Source of the DNA: JAGRCP01 sp942490705
GTDB lineage: Bacteria > Chloroflexota > Anaerolineae > Caldilineales > Caldilineaceae
Length of the DNA: 64,000 nt
Assembly (NCBI GenBank): GCA_942490705.1
Contig: CALNXY010000005.1
Span: 310,001 to 374,000 of the forward strand
Direction of reading: 5' to 3'
Within the stretch, counting starts at the first letter, position 1. Each line of letters starts with the position of its first letter. The position numbers and the translations under genes are program-made. Below, piece after piece: positions 9,152 through 18,041 of the stretch. The notes under the pieces were generated by a model, which saw only the letters and a program-made list of their open reading frames with translations, was not told where the DNA came from and did no database searches.

Positions 9152-9961
9152 ATGATAAAACGATTTGTTTTGTTGATGCTGTGGGCCAGCCTGGCAGTCG
9201 CTCTTACCGGCTGCGTTGCAGCCTCACCATCAGGTGAGGCTGCAGCACCAGGAGAAACCGCAGCAGAAGCCACTGCAGAACCTATAACAGAGCCCACAGC
9301 AGAATCGGCAGAGGAAGCGGCAGCAGAGGCGACATCGGCGCTCGCCGCGCTGGCCCCGACGCCGACGAGCGAAGCCGCAGTGCCGGCCGAGCCGACCGCG
9401 ACGACGGCGCCGACCGACTGGAGTACCGTCGCCACCCTGGAGGGAGACTATGTCATCCTCGGAAATCCGGCTGCGCCCATCCGGCTGGTCGATTATTCGG
9501 ATTTCATGTGAGGGGCCTGTCGCTTGCACGTGCTGCAAGTTGAACCGGAAATCCGGCGGGACTATGTCGCCGACGGTCGCGTCAGCCTGGCCTTTCACCC
9601 CATGCTCGATCATGGTGAGTCCTCACGTTTGGCCCACCGTACGGCCGAATGCGCCGCGCAGCAAGACCCGGCCGCGTTTTGGACCATGCACGACCTGCTC
9701 TTCGAGCGCCAGGATCAGATCTGGCGTGCGGGACCGGAGTTGATGATCTCCTGGGCGACGGAGCTTGGCCTGAATGGCGATGCGCTGGCCACTTGCCTGG
9801 CCGATCCAGCCATTGCGGACAAAATCGAGCAGCTCGATCAGGCGCGCCAGCAGACCGGTATTCGGCTGCGTCCGTCGTTTGATCTCAATGGACGGCTGAT
9901 TCAGGGCGCGCTACCTTATGAGCAACTAGCCGCAGCATTTGACGATTTGCTCAACCAATAG
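9152..9961 (+). CDS. Candidate selenocysteine DsbA-fold lipoprotein (in-frame TGA)
   Basis: Translated through one TGA, this frame gives a 269-residue DsbA-fold lipoprotein. Residues 1-20 are a signal peptide with lipobox LTGC (Cys21), then an Ala/Glu/Thr-rich linker to about 95, then VDYSDFM, the TGA at 9509-9511 (position 120), and GACRLHV. The neighbouring paralogue reads YSDFECPFCARH at the same place, so TGA replaces the first catalytic Cys and yields a UGAC (UxxC) redox site. The frame then stays open for 149 codons with normal DsbA features (helical insert, RPSF at the cis-Pro position) to a stop followed by a strong terminator. A hairpin meeting published bacterial SECIS geometry begins 11 bases after the TGA. 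Alternatives are a Cys-codon mutation (pseudogene) or a base-call error. No sel genes are in the window. Confidence 0.7.
9509..9539 (+). promoter_or_regulatory. UGA codon with candidate bacterial SECIS hairpin
   Basis: The TGA occupies 9509-9511. Downstream, CTTGCA (9523-9528) pairs with TGCAAG (9534-9539), extendable by a G-U pair, around a 5-base loop CGTGC. The apical loop starts 17 bases after the TGA and has G at loop position 2. This fits the usual bSECIS description (loop 16-37 bases after UGA, G in the first two loop bases, short upper stem). The fit is by eye only. Confidence 0.55.
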
Positions 9962-9983
9962 GCTGGGGCTACACTGAAATAGA

Positions 9984-10012
9984 GGGGACGGCGCTGTCGC
10001 CGTCCCCTTTTT
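9984..10012 (+). terminator. Intrinsic terminator after the DsbA-fold selenoprotein candidate
   Basis: Ten-bp stem GGGGACGGCG/CGCCGTCCCC with loop CTGT (9994-9997) and a following T-run. It sits about 20 bases after the downstream stop codon at 9961, which supports the whole 9152-9961 frame being one transcription unit. Confidence 0.93.
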
Positions 10013-10062
10013 CGTCTACGCCTTCCTGCATTGACCCATCCAACCCACGGGGAACCACCATC

Positions 10063-11643
10063 ATGACCGGGCAAGAAGTCCGTTATGGCATCATCGACCT
10101 GGGGTCCAATACCGCGCGACTGGTGATCATGCTGGCCGTCCAAGGCTACGCCTATCGTCTGGAGGATGAGGTGCGCGAGGTCGTGCGCCTGCGTCAGGGC
10201 ATGAGCGAGGCAGGGCTCAGCGATGCGGCCATGCAACGCGCCCGCTCTGCGCTGCACGTCTTCCAACGCTTTTGCAGTGCGCTCGAAGTGGACGTGATCA
10301 TCGCCACCGCAACCAGCGCCGTACGCGATGCAGCGAACGGTCCGGCCTTCCTGGAGCAGGTTGAGCGCGAACTGGGCATGACGCTGCGTATCCTTGACGG
10401 CGAACGCGAGGCCTACTACGGGAGCATTGGCGCACTCAACGACGTTGATCTGCGCACGGGATATGTCCTTGACATCGGCGGCGGCAGCGCGCAGGTGAGC
10501 CGCGTCGAAGACCAGCGCTACCGTCATGGCCAGTCGGCCCCCCTCGGCGCCCTGGCCCTCACCGAACGCTTTGTCACGTCCGATCCCATCGCCAAACGCG
10601 AATTCAAGGCAATCCAGGACGAGATTGACACCCAACTGGACGCATTCGACTGGCTGGCGCCAGGTCAGGGCGGACTCATCGGCCTGGGCGGCACGATCCG
10701 CAATCTCGCCAAACGCGAAGCCGCGCGGACGGCTTACCCCCTCAACACGCTGCACGGTTTTCAACTCTCACGCGACGCCATCGCCGAGACCATTGATGAA
10801 CTGCGCAGCCTGCCCCTGGCCAAACGGCTCAAGCTTACCGGCATTCGCAGTGACCGCGCCGACATTATCCTGCCCGGGGCAATGGTCACGGCCAGCGTCA
10901 TGGCACGAGTCGGCGTCGAGGAACTGACGATCTCAATCAACGGCCTGCGCGAAGGGCTCTTTTTCGAGCAATTTTGGCGACATCTCGACTATCCGGTGGT
11001 GCCGGACGTGCGTGGTTTTGGCGTGCTCAACCTGGCCCACATCTACCGCTATCAAAAAGCGCACGCCAATCATGTTCGCTTGCTGACGCGACGCCTTTTT
11101 GATCAGCTGCAGCCGCTCCACGGCTACGGCTCCAACGAGCGAGAGTTGCTCGACGCGGCCGCGCTGCTGCACGACACAGGCACGATCATCAACTACAACG
11201 ATCATCACCATCACTCGCAGATGCTGATCATCAACAATGGCCTGCCCGGCTTCTCGCCGCGTGAGATCGCCCTCATCGCCCTGCTTGTCCGCTATCATCG
11301 CAAGGGTTCCCCTAGCTTGGGTGACGTTGCATCTATCATGGAACCTGGCGATGATGAGCGCTTGGTGCAGAGTTCGGCCCTGCTGCGCCTGGCCGAATAT
11401 CTGGAGCGCAGCCGCAACGGGGCCGTGGACGACGTCATCGTCACCTGGACTGACGATGCCATGCGCTTGACGCTCATCGCCGACTACTACCCGGCGGTGG
11501 AGATCTGGCAGGCTGAGCGCTATGCCGTCAGGCTCTTTGAGGAAGCGTTCGGGCGTACGGTTACCCTCGACACAACTGCGGCGCCGATCACTCTTGCAGG
11601 CGCCGAACGCGAGGGAAACCCGCCAATTGGAGACCAGCCATGA
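10063..11643 (+). CDS. ppx: Exopolyphosphatase / pppGpp phosphohydrolase (Ppx/GppA)
   Basis: A 526-residue cytoplasmic enzyme that hydrolyses polyphosphate and/or pppGpp. The N-terminal actin-fold ATPase domain has the phosphate-1 motif IDLGSNTARL at 11-20, the phosphate-2 motif DIGGGSAQVS at about 139-148, and a GLGGTIRNLA segment near 208. A C-terminal HD-type helical domain carries LLHDTGTIINYNDHHHHS. This is the long Ppx architecture (E. coli Ppx is about 513). The TGA stop overlaps the ATG of nnrE (ATGA at 11640-11643), so the two are translationally coupled. Ppx and GppA cannot be told apart by sequence alone here. Confidence 0.92.
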   Translation: MTGQEVRYGIIDLGSNTARLVIMLAVQGYAYRLEDEVREVVRLRQGMSEAGLSDAAMQRARSALHVFQRFCSALEVDVIIATATSAVRDAANGPAFLEQVERELGMTLRILDGEREAYYGSIGALNDVDLRTGYVLDIGGGSAQVSRVEDQRYRHGQSAPLGALALTERFVTSDPIAKREFKAIQDEIDTQLDAFDWLAPGQGGLIGLGGTIRNLAKREAARTAYPLNTLHGFQLSRDAIAETIDELRSLPLAKRLKLTGIRSDRADIILPGAMVTASVMARVGVEELTISINGLREGLFFEQFWRHLDYPVVPDVRGFGVLNLAHIYRYQKAHANHVRLLTRRLFDQLQPLHGYGSNERELLDAAALLHDTGTIINYNDHHHHSQMLIINNGLPGFSPREIALIALLVRYHRKGSPSLGDVASIMEPGDDERLVQSSALLRLAEYLERSRNGAVDDVIVTWTDDAMRLTLIADYYPAVEIWQAERYAVRLFEEAFGRTVTLDTTAAPITLAGAEREGNPPIGDQP

Positions 11644-12398
11644 CACGTACAGCAATCCCTGCGCTCACCACAGAGCAGATGCAGGAAGTAGATCGCTTGA
11701 TGATCGAGGAATATGGCATCGAGCTGATCCAGATGATGGAGAATGCCGGTCGCAATCTGGCACTACTGGCCAAGCGCATGCTCGACAACGACATCGAGGA
11801 TAGACCAATCGTGGTGCTGGCCGGCCGGGGCAACAACGGCGGCGGCGGCCTGGTCGCGGCACGCCATTTGCTCAACTGGGGCGCCTGGGTGCAGGTGCTC
11901 TGCTCCTATCCGCCCGAGGAATATAAAGGCGTTCCCCGTCACCAGCTTGCGATTCTACAACAGATGGGCGCGCCCCTGGCCTGGGCTGACGAGGGCTGGG
12001 AACTGCCGCCCTGTGACTTGGTCGTGGACGCGATCATCGGTTATGGCCTGCGGGGCGACCCGCGCGGCCGCGCCCGCGACCTGATCCAGTTGGCCAACAG
12101 CAGCCTGGCGCCCATCCTCAGCCTCGATGCGCCCAGCGGCATCGACACCGCGGGCGGCCGCGTCTTCACGCCCCACGTGCGCGCGGCCGCAACCATGACG
12201 CTGGCCCTGCCCAAGACAGGGCTGCTGACCCCGGCCGCTCACGACGCCGGCGGTAAGCTCTATCTGGCCGATATCAGCGTACCGCCCGAACTCTACGCGC
12301 GGCTCGACTTAGAGGTGCCGCCCCTCTTCGCCCGCGACACAATCCTGCCCGTGGACGTAGAGAGCGAAGCGGGGGTAGCGTATGTTGAATTCGATTAG
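11640..12398 (+). CDS. nnrE: NAD(P)H-hydrate epimerase (YjeF N-terminal domain)
   Basis: A 252-residue YjeF_N-domain protein that epimerises damaged NAD(P)HX so that the dehydratase can repair it. Features are the MMENAGRNLA helix, the nucleotide loop GRGNNGGGG (usually GNNGGDG; here the Asp is Gly), the VDAIIGYGLRG segment, and SLDAPSGID near residue 165, with the usual family length. There is no fused C-terminal NnrD dehydratase domain, unlike many bacterial bifunctional versions. It overlaps ppx by four bases. The altered loop residue may change activity, but the rest is normal. Confidence 0.9.
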   Translation: MTRTAIPALTTEQMQEVDRLMIEEYGIELIQMMENAGRNLALLAKRMLDNDIEDRPIVVLAGRGNNGGGGLVAARHLLNWGAWVQVLCSYPPEEYKGVPRHQLAILQQMGAPLAWADEGWELPPCDLVVDAIIGYGLRGDPRGRARDLIQLANSSLAPILSLDAPSGIDTAGGRVFTPHVRAAATMTLALPKTGLLTPAAHDAGGKLYLADISVPPELYARLDLEVPPLFARDTILPVDVESEAGVAYVEFD

Positions 12399-12424
12399 GG
12401 GAAGGGAAGGGAAGAGAATTGACG

Positions 12425-12458
12425 ATTGACAATTGTCAATTGCCCATTGCCAATGGGC
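12425..12458. repeat. Two adjacent palindromes (small intergenic repeat)
   Basis: ATTGACAATTGTCAAT (12425-12440) is a perfect palindrome. It is followed by GCCCATTG-C-CAATGGGC (12442-12458), a perfect hairpin. The shared core CAATTGTCAAT occurs again at 38085-38095 between the two tubulin-like genes, so this is a dispersed intergenic repeat. Confidence 0.7.
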
Positions 12459-12471
12459 GGTGCGGACAGTG

Positions 12472-12981
12472 ATGGACGCCAATTTATGGTACTTTTTGGG
12501 CTACGGGCTCATCGTATTGGGCTTGGCCGGTGCGGTTGTGCCGATCGTTCCGGGACCGTTTCTGATTTGGCTGGGCGCACTCGCCTGGGCGTGGGGCAAC
12601 GACTTTCAGGAGATCGGCCCCGTCTTGCTGGCGGGAATGGGCATGCTGGCGCTGCTGGCGTGGGGCATGGACCTGATCCTCAGCTATACCTTCAGCCGGC
12701 GCACGGGCGCAAGCTGGAAGTCCTTCGCCGGCGCCATCGCCGGCGGTATGGCCGGCGGCATCTTTCTCAGCGGCACGATTCCCATTCTGGGCACGCTGGT
12801 CGGCGCCTTCTTGGGGTCGGTAGTCGGCACCTGGCTGGTTGAGTACTATGCAAAGCGGGATATAAAGGCTGCGCTGCGCGCGGCCAGGGCCTACATTGCC
12901 AGCTTCATGCTTTCATCGATCCTCGAGATCGTGCTTTCGCTGGCGATGGTGGGTCTCTTTGTGTGGCGTGCGCTGCTCTAG
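12472..12981 (+). CDS. DUF456 integral membrane protein
   Basis: A 169-residue membrane protein starting at the ATG at 12472 (MDANLWYFLGYGL). It has about five hydrophobic segments, including a Gly-rich one with the repeat-like GAIAGGMAGGIFLSGTIP and GTLVGAFLGSVVGTWLVEY, which is typical of DUF456. Function is not established for this family. It follows nnrE by about 70 bases, which contain palindromic repeats, and precedes thiN by 9 bases, so it is probably in that operon. Confidence 0.82.
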   Translation: MDANLWYFLGYGLIVLGLAGAVVPIVPGPFLIWLGALAWAWGNDFQEIGPVLLAGMGMLALLAWGMDLILSYTFSRRTGASWKSFAGAIAGGMAGGIFLSGTIPILGTLVGAFLGSVVGTWLVEYYAKRDIKAALRAARAYIASFMLSSILEIVLSLAMVGLFVWRALL

Positions 12982-12990
12982 GACGGTGAC

Positions 12991-13686
12991 ATGAGAACCG
13001 TGATTTTTGTCAATGGACTGGTCGAAGACTATGCGATGCTGGCGCGCTGGCTGCAGCCGGATGACTATCGCATCTGCGCCGACGGCGGCACGCACCACTG
13101 CGCCGCGTTGGGTCTGACGCCCCATGTCATTGTGGGCGACCTTGACAGTGCGGATCCGGAAATCGTGGCGCGTTTTGTGGAAGCTGGCGCAGAAGTCGAA
13201 CGCCACCCTCCGCAAAAGGATCAGACCGATCTGGAGTTGGCGCTGGAGCGAGCGCTGCACGACGGCGCCGACGAAATCATCCTCCTCGGCGCGTTGGGTG
13301 GCCGGCTCGACCAGACGCTGGCCAATTTGCACATCGTGGCGCAGCGTCGCTGGCCGGTGCCGGTGCGCATCGCCGAAGGCGGTCAGCTTGCCCAAGTCCT
13401 GATCGGCCCGGACAGGATCGTCATCGATCTGCCGCCCGGCAGCATGGTGAGCGTTATCCCTTTCAGCCCCGCGGTAACCGGCATCACCTATACCGGTCTG
13501 CGCTATCCGCTGAAAGATGCCACGCTGCGTTTCGGCAGCACCAAAGGGGTCAGCAATGAAGTAGAGGAACGTCCGGCCAGCGTCACCATTCAAGAGGGCA
13601 TGCTGCTGGTAGTGGAAGAGCCGCTAGACGCCGTCGAAAAGAAACAACGGATACCGAAATCAACGGATGATGAAACCAGCGGATGA
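12991..13686 (+). CDS. thiN: Thiamine pyrophosphokinase
   Basis: A 231-residue enzyme converting thiamine and ATP to thiamine pyrophosphate and AMP. Recognised by ADGGTHH at 30-36, VGDLDSAD at 48-55, the KDQTDLELAL segment near 75, GALGGRLDQTLANL near 105, and the C-terminal substrate region with FGSTKGVSNE. The last ten or so residues (KSTDDETSG) are encoded by a short degenerate repeat rich in GGATGATG that continues past the stop, so the natural C-terminus may have been extended by repeat growth. It closely follows the DUF456 gene. Confidence 0.92.
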   Translation: MRTVIFVNGLVEDYAMLARWLQPDDYRICADGGTHHCAALGLTPHVIVGDLDSADPEIVARFVEAGAEVERHPPQKDQTDLELALERALHDGADEIILLGALGGRLDQTLANLHIVAQRRWPVPVRIAEGGQLAQVLIGPDRIVIDLPPGSMVSVIPFSPAVTGITYTGLRYPLKDATLRFGSTKGVSNEVEERPASVTIQEGMLLVVEEPLDAVEKKQRIPKSTDDETSG

Positions 13687-13710
13687 TGCGGATGATGAAA
13701 TCAACGGATG
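13656..13710. repeat. Degenerate GAAATCAACGGATG repeats at the thiN 3' end
   Basis: GAAATCAACGGATG occurs at 13656-13669 and again ending at 13710, with diverged units between (GAAACCAGCGGATGATG, CGGATGATG). The array crosses the thiN stop codon and supplies its last codons. Confidence 0.7.
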
Positions 13711-13763
13711 CAGCGCACGCCACAGGATGCAGTATCCATTCCCTTCCCCATCCGCTGTCGTGT

Positions 13764-14498
13764 CTACGATGCTTCGACTACGGGCGATTTTGACGGCCGC
13801 GCGAGCATTGCGACACTCGCCAGCGCGCCGATCAGGCCGAGTAGTTGGCCGGCGCGGAAGGGGCCAATGAGCACTGGCTCGGCCAGGAACGCATCGCAGA
13901 CCAGGTGCACCAGCGAGAAGCCCAGCAGTGCCATCCAAATGGTGCGGGCGGGATGGATCACATCGGCGTAGTAGAGGACCAGCACGAGCGCCAGCGTGAG
14001 GCCCGCGGCGCGCCAGAGCGCGACGGGGTAGCGGGGCTGGCCAAAATAGGCGAGCGTGAGCGGACCTGCGCCCGGCACGCCCAGGCTGGCGCCGGTGAGG
14101 TAGGCGCTTACGTTGAGCACGGCCGCGGCGGCCAATCCGCCAACCGCAAAGGCGGCGGCGATGCGCAGCGGATCCAGCGCACGCCAATAGAGATAGCCAT
14201 AGCAGGCGATGGCCCCACCGATCACGCCGGGGAGCAGGGCGAAGCCGCTGGGCCGCAGGCTAAAGATCAGGCGTGGCTGATCGGCGTAAATATACCAGAA
14301 CTGGACCACATTCCAGAGACGGGCTACAATCAAGCCCGCAAGCAGTGCAACCAGGCCGGCGTTCCAAACCGCGTCCGGGTCCAAATCTAGCCGGCGCGCA
14401 AAGCGGCTGGCGATTTCCAGCCCCACCCACATGGCAAAGAGGGCGAAAATCGGGCCGGTAGGCAATGAAAAGGGTCCAAAGGGTATCGTCGGATACAT
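13764..14498 (-). CDS. Divergent Lgt-like membrane protein
   Basis: A 244-residue polytopic protein with about seven membrane segments whose layout matches prolipoprotein diacylglyceryl transferase. It opens MYPTIPFGPFSLPTGP, has an ARLWNVVQFWYIYADQP segment matching the Lgt periplasmic loop, GVIGGAIA after it, and a late helix ending in FRAGQLLGLIGAL. Key Lgt positions are altered: the HGG of SFHGG is LPG here, and the RHPSQLYE motif is RYPVALWR. It may therefore be a paralogue with changed or lost transferase activity. It points toward thiN (convergent) and is divergent from the UDP-glucuronate decarboxylase gene. Confidence 0.65.
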   Translation of the reverse strand: MYPTIPFGPFSLPTGPIFALFAMWVGLEIASRFARRLDLDPDAVWNAGLVALLAGLIVARLWNVVQFWYIYADQPRLIFSLRPSGFALLPGVIGGAIACYGYLYWRALDPLRIAAAFAVGGLAAAAVLNVSAYLTGASLGVPGAGPLTLAYFGQPRYPVALWRAAGLTLALVLVLYYADVIHPARTIWMALLGFSLVHLVCDAFLAEPVLIGPFRAGQLLGLIGALASVAMLARPSKSPVVEAS

Positions 14499-14599
14499 GA
14501 AAATCGACCGTGGTTGAGTAGGGCTTCAAAAATATATCGTGCACTCACAACAATGACTCCATCATAACCGAAATCTAGCGTTCGAAAGGAATCTCTTCT

Positions 14600-15533
<934 letters not shown>

Positions 15534-15580
15534 ACCCGGGCGCTAGCCCTCATCACCGCACACCCATCATGTCAGGGACC

Positions 15581-16606
15581 ATGTCTAACACTCTCCTACT
15601 CGCTTTTGCCGACGATTACTTCACGCCGGCACAGATGGCACAGATTGAAGACGCTGCCGCCGGCTTTGAAGTTATCCAGACGGTAGCGGCGGAAGAGATC
15701 AAAGCGCGGCTGCCTCAGATTGAGGTTGCAGCCGGTCGCTTCCCCCAGGAATTGATTCCCCAGGCGCCCGCCCTGCGCTGGCTGCAGCAGTGGGGCGCGG
15801 GCGCGGATTGGCTGCTTGCGCATCCTGACGTGCAGGAACTGGACTTCATCCTCACCAACGCGTCGGGCGTGCATGCCGTGCCCATCAGCGAGCACATCTT
15901 TTCGCTACTGCTCGCCTTTGCCCGCCGCCTGCCCGACGCCGTACGCGCGCAGGACGAGCGCGTCTGGATCGGCAACCGCTGGCAGAAGGCCCACGGCACG
16001 TCCATTGCGGCGGATCAGAAATATCTGGCCGACTTCGACAAGCATGATCTTTTTGAGCTACACGGCCAGACGCTGCTGATCGCCGGCATGGGCGCGATTG
16101 GCGCCCGCACCGCGCGACTAGCCCAGGCCTTCGACATGCACGTCATCGGCATGCGCCGCAACAGCGGCGAGCCCGTACCCGGCGTCGACCGGCTGATCGG
16201 GCCGGAGGAGTTGATCGCGACCCTGCCGGATGCGGATGTGGTGGTCAACGCGCTGCCGCTCACCGCGGCGACACAGAACATCTTTGACGCCCAGGCCTTC
16301 GCGGCCATGGCCGGCGACGCCGGCTACATCTCGATTGGCCGGGGCGGCACCACCGATGAAGCCGCGCTCATCGCAGCGCTCCAGAGCGGGGCAATTGCCT
16401 GGGCCGGGCTGGACGTCTTCGACAGCGAGCCATTGCCACCCGATTCTCCGCTCTGGTCCCTGACCAACGTGCTCATTACGCCCCACTACTCGGGCCTGAC
16501 GCCCGAGTACGACAACCGCGCCCTGGCGATTTTTCTGGATAATCTGGCGCGCTATCAGCAGGGTGCACCGCTGCGCAACGTGGTGGATAAGAAGTTGGGG
16601 TATTGA
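15581..16606 (+). CDS. D-2-hydroxyacid dehydrogenase family protein
   Basis: A 341-residue NAD-dependent dehydrogenase of the D-isomer-specific 2-hydroxyacid family. The second ATG (15581) follows CAGGGA; an ATG at 15569 would add four residues. Visible features are the N-terminal substrate domain with TNASGVHAVPISEH, the Rossmann loop GMGAIGARTARLAQ, SIGRGGTTDEAAL at the position of the catalytic Arg, LDVFDSEPLP with the catalytic Glu, and TPHYSGLTP with the catalytic His. The substrate cannot be named. It lies 48 bases after the decarboxylase gene on the same strand. Confidence 0.88.
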   Translation: MSNTLLLAFADDYFTPAQMAQIEDAAAGFEVIQTVAAEEIKARLPQIEVAAGRFPQELIPQAPALRWLQQWGAGADWLLAHPDVQELDFILTNASGVHAVPISEHIFSLLLAFARRLPDAVRAQDERVWIGNRWQKAHGTSIAADQKYLADFDKHDLFELHGQTLLIAGMGAIGARTARLAQAFDMHVIGMRRNSGEPVPGVDRLIGPEELIATLPDADVVVNALPLTAATQNIFDAQAFAAMAGDAGYISIGRGGTTDEAALIAALQSGAIAWAGLDVFDSEPLPPDSPLWSLTNVLITPHYSGLTPEYDNRALAIFLDNLARYQQGAPLRNVVDKKLGY

Positions 16607-16636
16607 GCGCGGCAGGAGGCGGGTTGAAGAGATTGC

Positions 16637-16921
16637 ATGCAGATATTGAAGGTGTCTAACCCTGTTCAAGCGTGCTATAATTCACGCTATGCACCGCACA
16701 ATTTCCGCAAACATCATCATCATCGCCATGCTACACGTGTCAGCATCTGCGAGGGTGACTTAGCGGCGCTGCTGCAAGCATATAAACCGCAAATCGAACC
16801 GCTCTACGACGAGCTTGCAGATCATCTTACCGACACGGATATGGCGGAAGTCAAAAGCATTGTTGATGAGATTCAACAGCCCATTAAACGCTTTGAGCGA
16901 CGCTTTCGAGATGTTGAGTAA
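16637..16921 (+). CDS. Small hypothetical protein, doubtful
   Basis: An open frame of up to 94 codons. The last 55 residues look protein-like (LAALLQAYKPQIEPLYDEL, then an acidic-basic helical tail ending RRFRDVE). The first 40 are His/Arg-rich, and a good -10 sequence TATAAT (16676-16681) falls inside them, so the true start, if any, is later and not obvious. It precedes the toxin-antitoxin pair and shares its lower GC content. It may be a remnant. Confidence 0.35.
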   Translation: MQILKVSNPVQACYNSRYAPHNFRKHHHHRHATRVSICEGDLAALLQAYKPQIEPLYDELADHLTDTDMAEVKSIVDEIQQPIKRFERRFRDVE

Positions 16922-17003
16922 TTCATTGAACTTGATAGGTATTTGTGTAAAAATGTAGCAAAATGCTCGCTGTCAAAGAGTAAAATCCCCCGGAGATGGT
17001 GAG

Positions 17004-17276
17004 ATGGCAAAGCGGAATGAGGCCTATATCGTTCAGTTCACTGACGTTGCGCTTCGGAATTTGCGCAAGTATCCTTCAAGCGACCAACGTCGGATTCTAT
17101 CGAGAATTGAACAGCTTGCCGTTAATCCGCTGGAAATGCCCAATGTTAAACGTTTGGTAGAGCATGATGTGACGTATCGTTTACGCGTAGGGCGTTATCG
17201 TGTGCTCTTCGATCGGGATGACGTTGCGCAGGTAATTGATGTTTTGCCGCGTAGTCGGGCTGATCGGAGAGATTAA
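17004..17276 (+). CDS. RelE/ParE-family toxin
   Basis: A 90-residue basic protein of the RelE/ParE toxin fold (mRNA interferase or gyrase poison). Seen are the N-terminal strand YIVQFTDVAL, the helix pair RKYPSSDQRRILSRIEQL, and the core strands VTYRLRVGRYRVLFDRDD with the Arg-rich RLRVGRYRVLF typical of the family. A GGAGATGG ribosome-binding site precedes the ATG. The antitoxin gene starts two bases after the stop, so the order is toxin first, as in higBA-type modules. The stretch is AT-richer than its neighbours, suggesting acquisition. Confidence 0.88.
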   Translation: MAKRNEAYIVQFTDVALRNLRKYPSSDQRRILSRIEQLAVNPLEMPNVKRLVEHDVTYRLRVGRYRVLFDRDDVAQVIDVLPRSRADRRD

Positions 17277-17277
17277 A

Positions 17278-17487
17278 ATGCTGGAGCAAGTTCAAATTTT
17301 GAAGGAAAATGGCAATGCCAAGTTTGCCGTAATCCCGTTCGATGAATATGTTACGCTCAAAGAATTGCTTTCCGATGAAAAGCGATTAGCTGATTATCTC
17401 GATTATCTGCACGCCCAAAATATTAAGGCTCAAGCAACAACGCGCCATACGCTAAACGAAGTGAAGACCAAGCTCGACTTTAGCTAA
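17278..17487 (+). CDS. Phd/YefM-like antitoxin
   Basis: A 69-residue acidic partner of the preceding toxin. The ATG at 17278 follows GGAGAG with good spacing and directly abuts the toxin stop codon. The N-terminal VQILKENGNAKFAVIPFDEY matches the DNA-binding Phd fold, and the C-terminal helix TLNEVKTKLDF is the expected toxin-neutralising tail. It probably represses its own operon. Confidence 0.8.
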   Translation: MLEQVQILKENGNAKFAVIPFDEYVTLKELLSDEKRLADYLDYLHAQNIKAQATTRHTLNEVKTKLDFS

Positions 17488-17624
17488 CTTTGATTACCCG
17501 GGAAGTGTTTCATGTGTTGGACAGGCGGACTGCGAATACTGTGGGCTCAGAACAAGCCCATCCAAGGATCCGGACGAATGCGCGTCGCATTTAGCAGGGT
17601 TCGCACCAATCCGCCCTATCCGCG

Positions 17625-17882
17625 TCACCTGCGGTCTGTCATTGCCTCGCTCACGTCAGCCGCGAGCGCTAATTGCTCCGGAGTTACGTAGGCCTCAATC
17701 AGCCGCGCGCCGGCTAAATTTGCGCCGGTCAGGTCCGCCTCAGCCAGGTTGACGTCGATGGGGTCCGCTCCGCCCAGATTCGCACCTACCAGGTAGCAGC
17801 CGCCGTCATCAGCGCCATCTCGACTTTTCCGATCCACGCAAAGCGCCTGTCCATGTCCGTTCACAGCCACAGCGTGAAGCAA
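17625..17882 (-). pseudogene. Pentapeptide-repeat remnant
   Basis: About ten degenerate A(D/N)LxG-type units (VGANLGGAD, VNLAEADLTGANLAGARL) are followed by a normal-looking C-terminal helix, with no plausible N-terminal domain. It looks like the tail end of a pentapeptide-repeat protein gene left after deletion. No ribosome-binding site is evident. Confidence 0.4.
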
Positions 17883-17884
17883 AC

Positions 17885-18031
17885 ATGTTGGAGCGGCCGC
17901 TCAAAGTCGATGAGATCGAGACCTTCACCCACAACGCCCGCCGCATCGCTGCGCTGCTCGCGCTGGGCGACACGCTCGACGCCAACTATCGCCGCGTGTC
18001 CGCGGCCACGGCGACGTTGACGATGGGTTGA
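17885..18031 (+). other. Short open frame of 48 codons, possible gene fragment
   Basis: An ATG-started frame reading MLERPLKVDEIETFTHNARR and on to a TGA at 18029-18031. Composition is protein-like and helical, but it is too short to place in a family and has no clear ribosome-binding site. It abuts the pentapeptide remnant and the convergent gene ending at 18042, so decayed DNA is the likeliest reading. Confidence 0.25.
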
Positions 18032-18041
18032 CCACAGCCAC

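Noticed and set aside
9511..9961. Treating the part after the TGA as an independent gene starting at a later codon
   Set aside because: It would lack the signal peptide and half the active site, has no ribosome-binding site, and aligns directly as the continuation of the upstream frame.
17625..18031. An intact pentapeptide-repeat or HEPN-type gene
   Set aside because: The pieces are too short, lack complete domains and ribosome-binding sites, and look like remnants.
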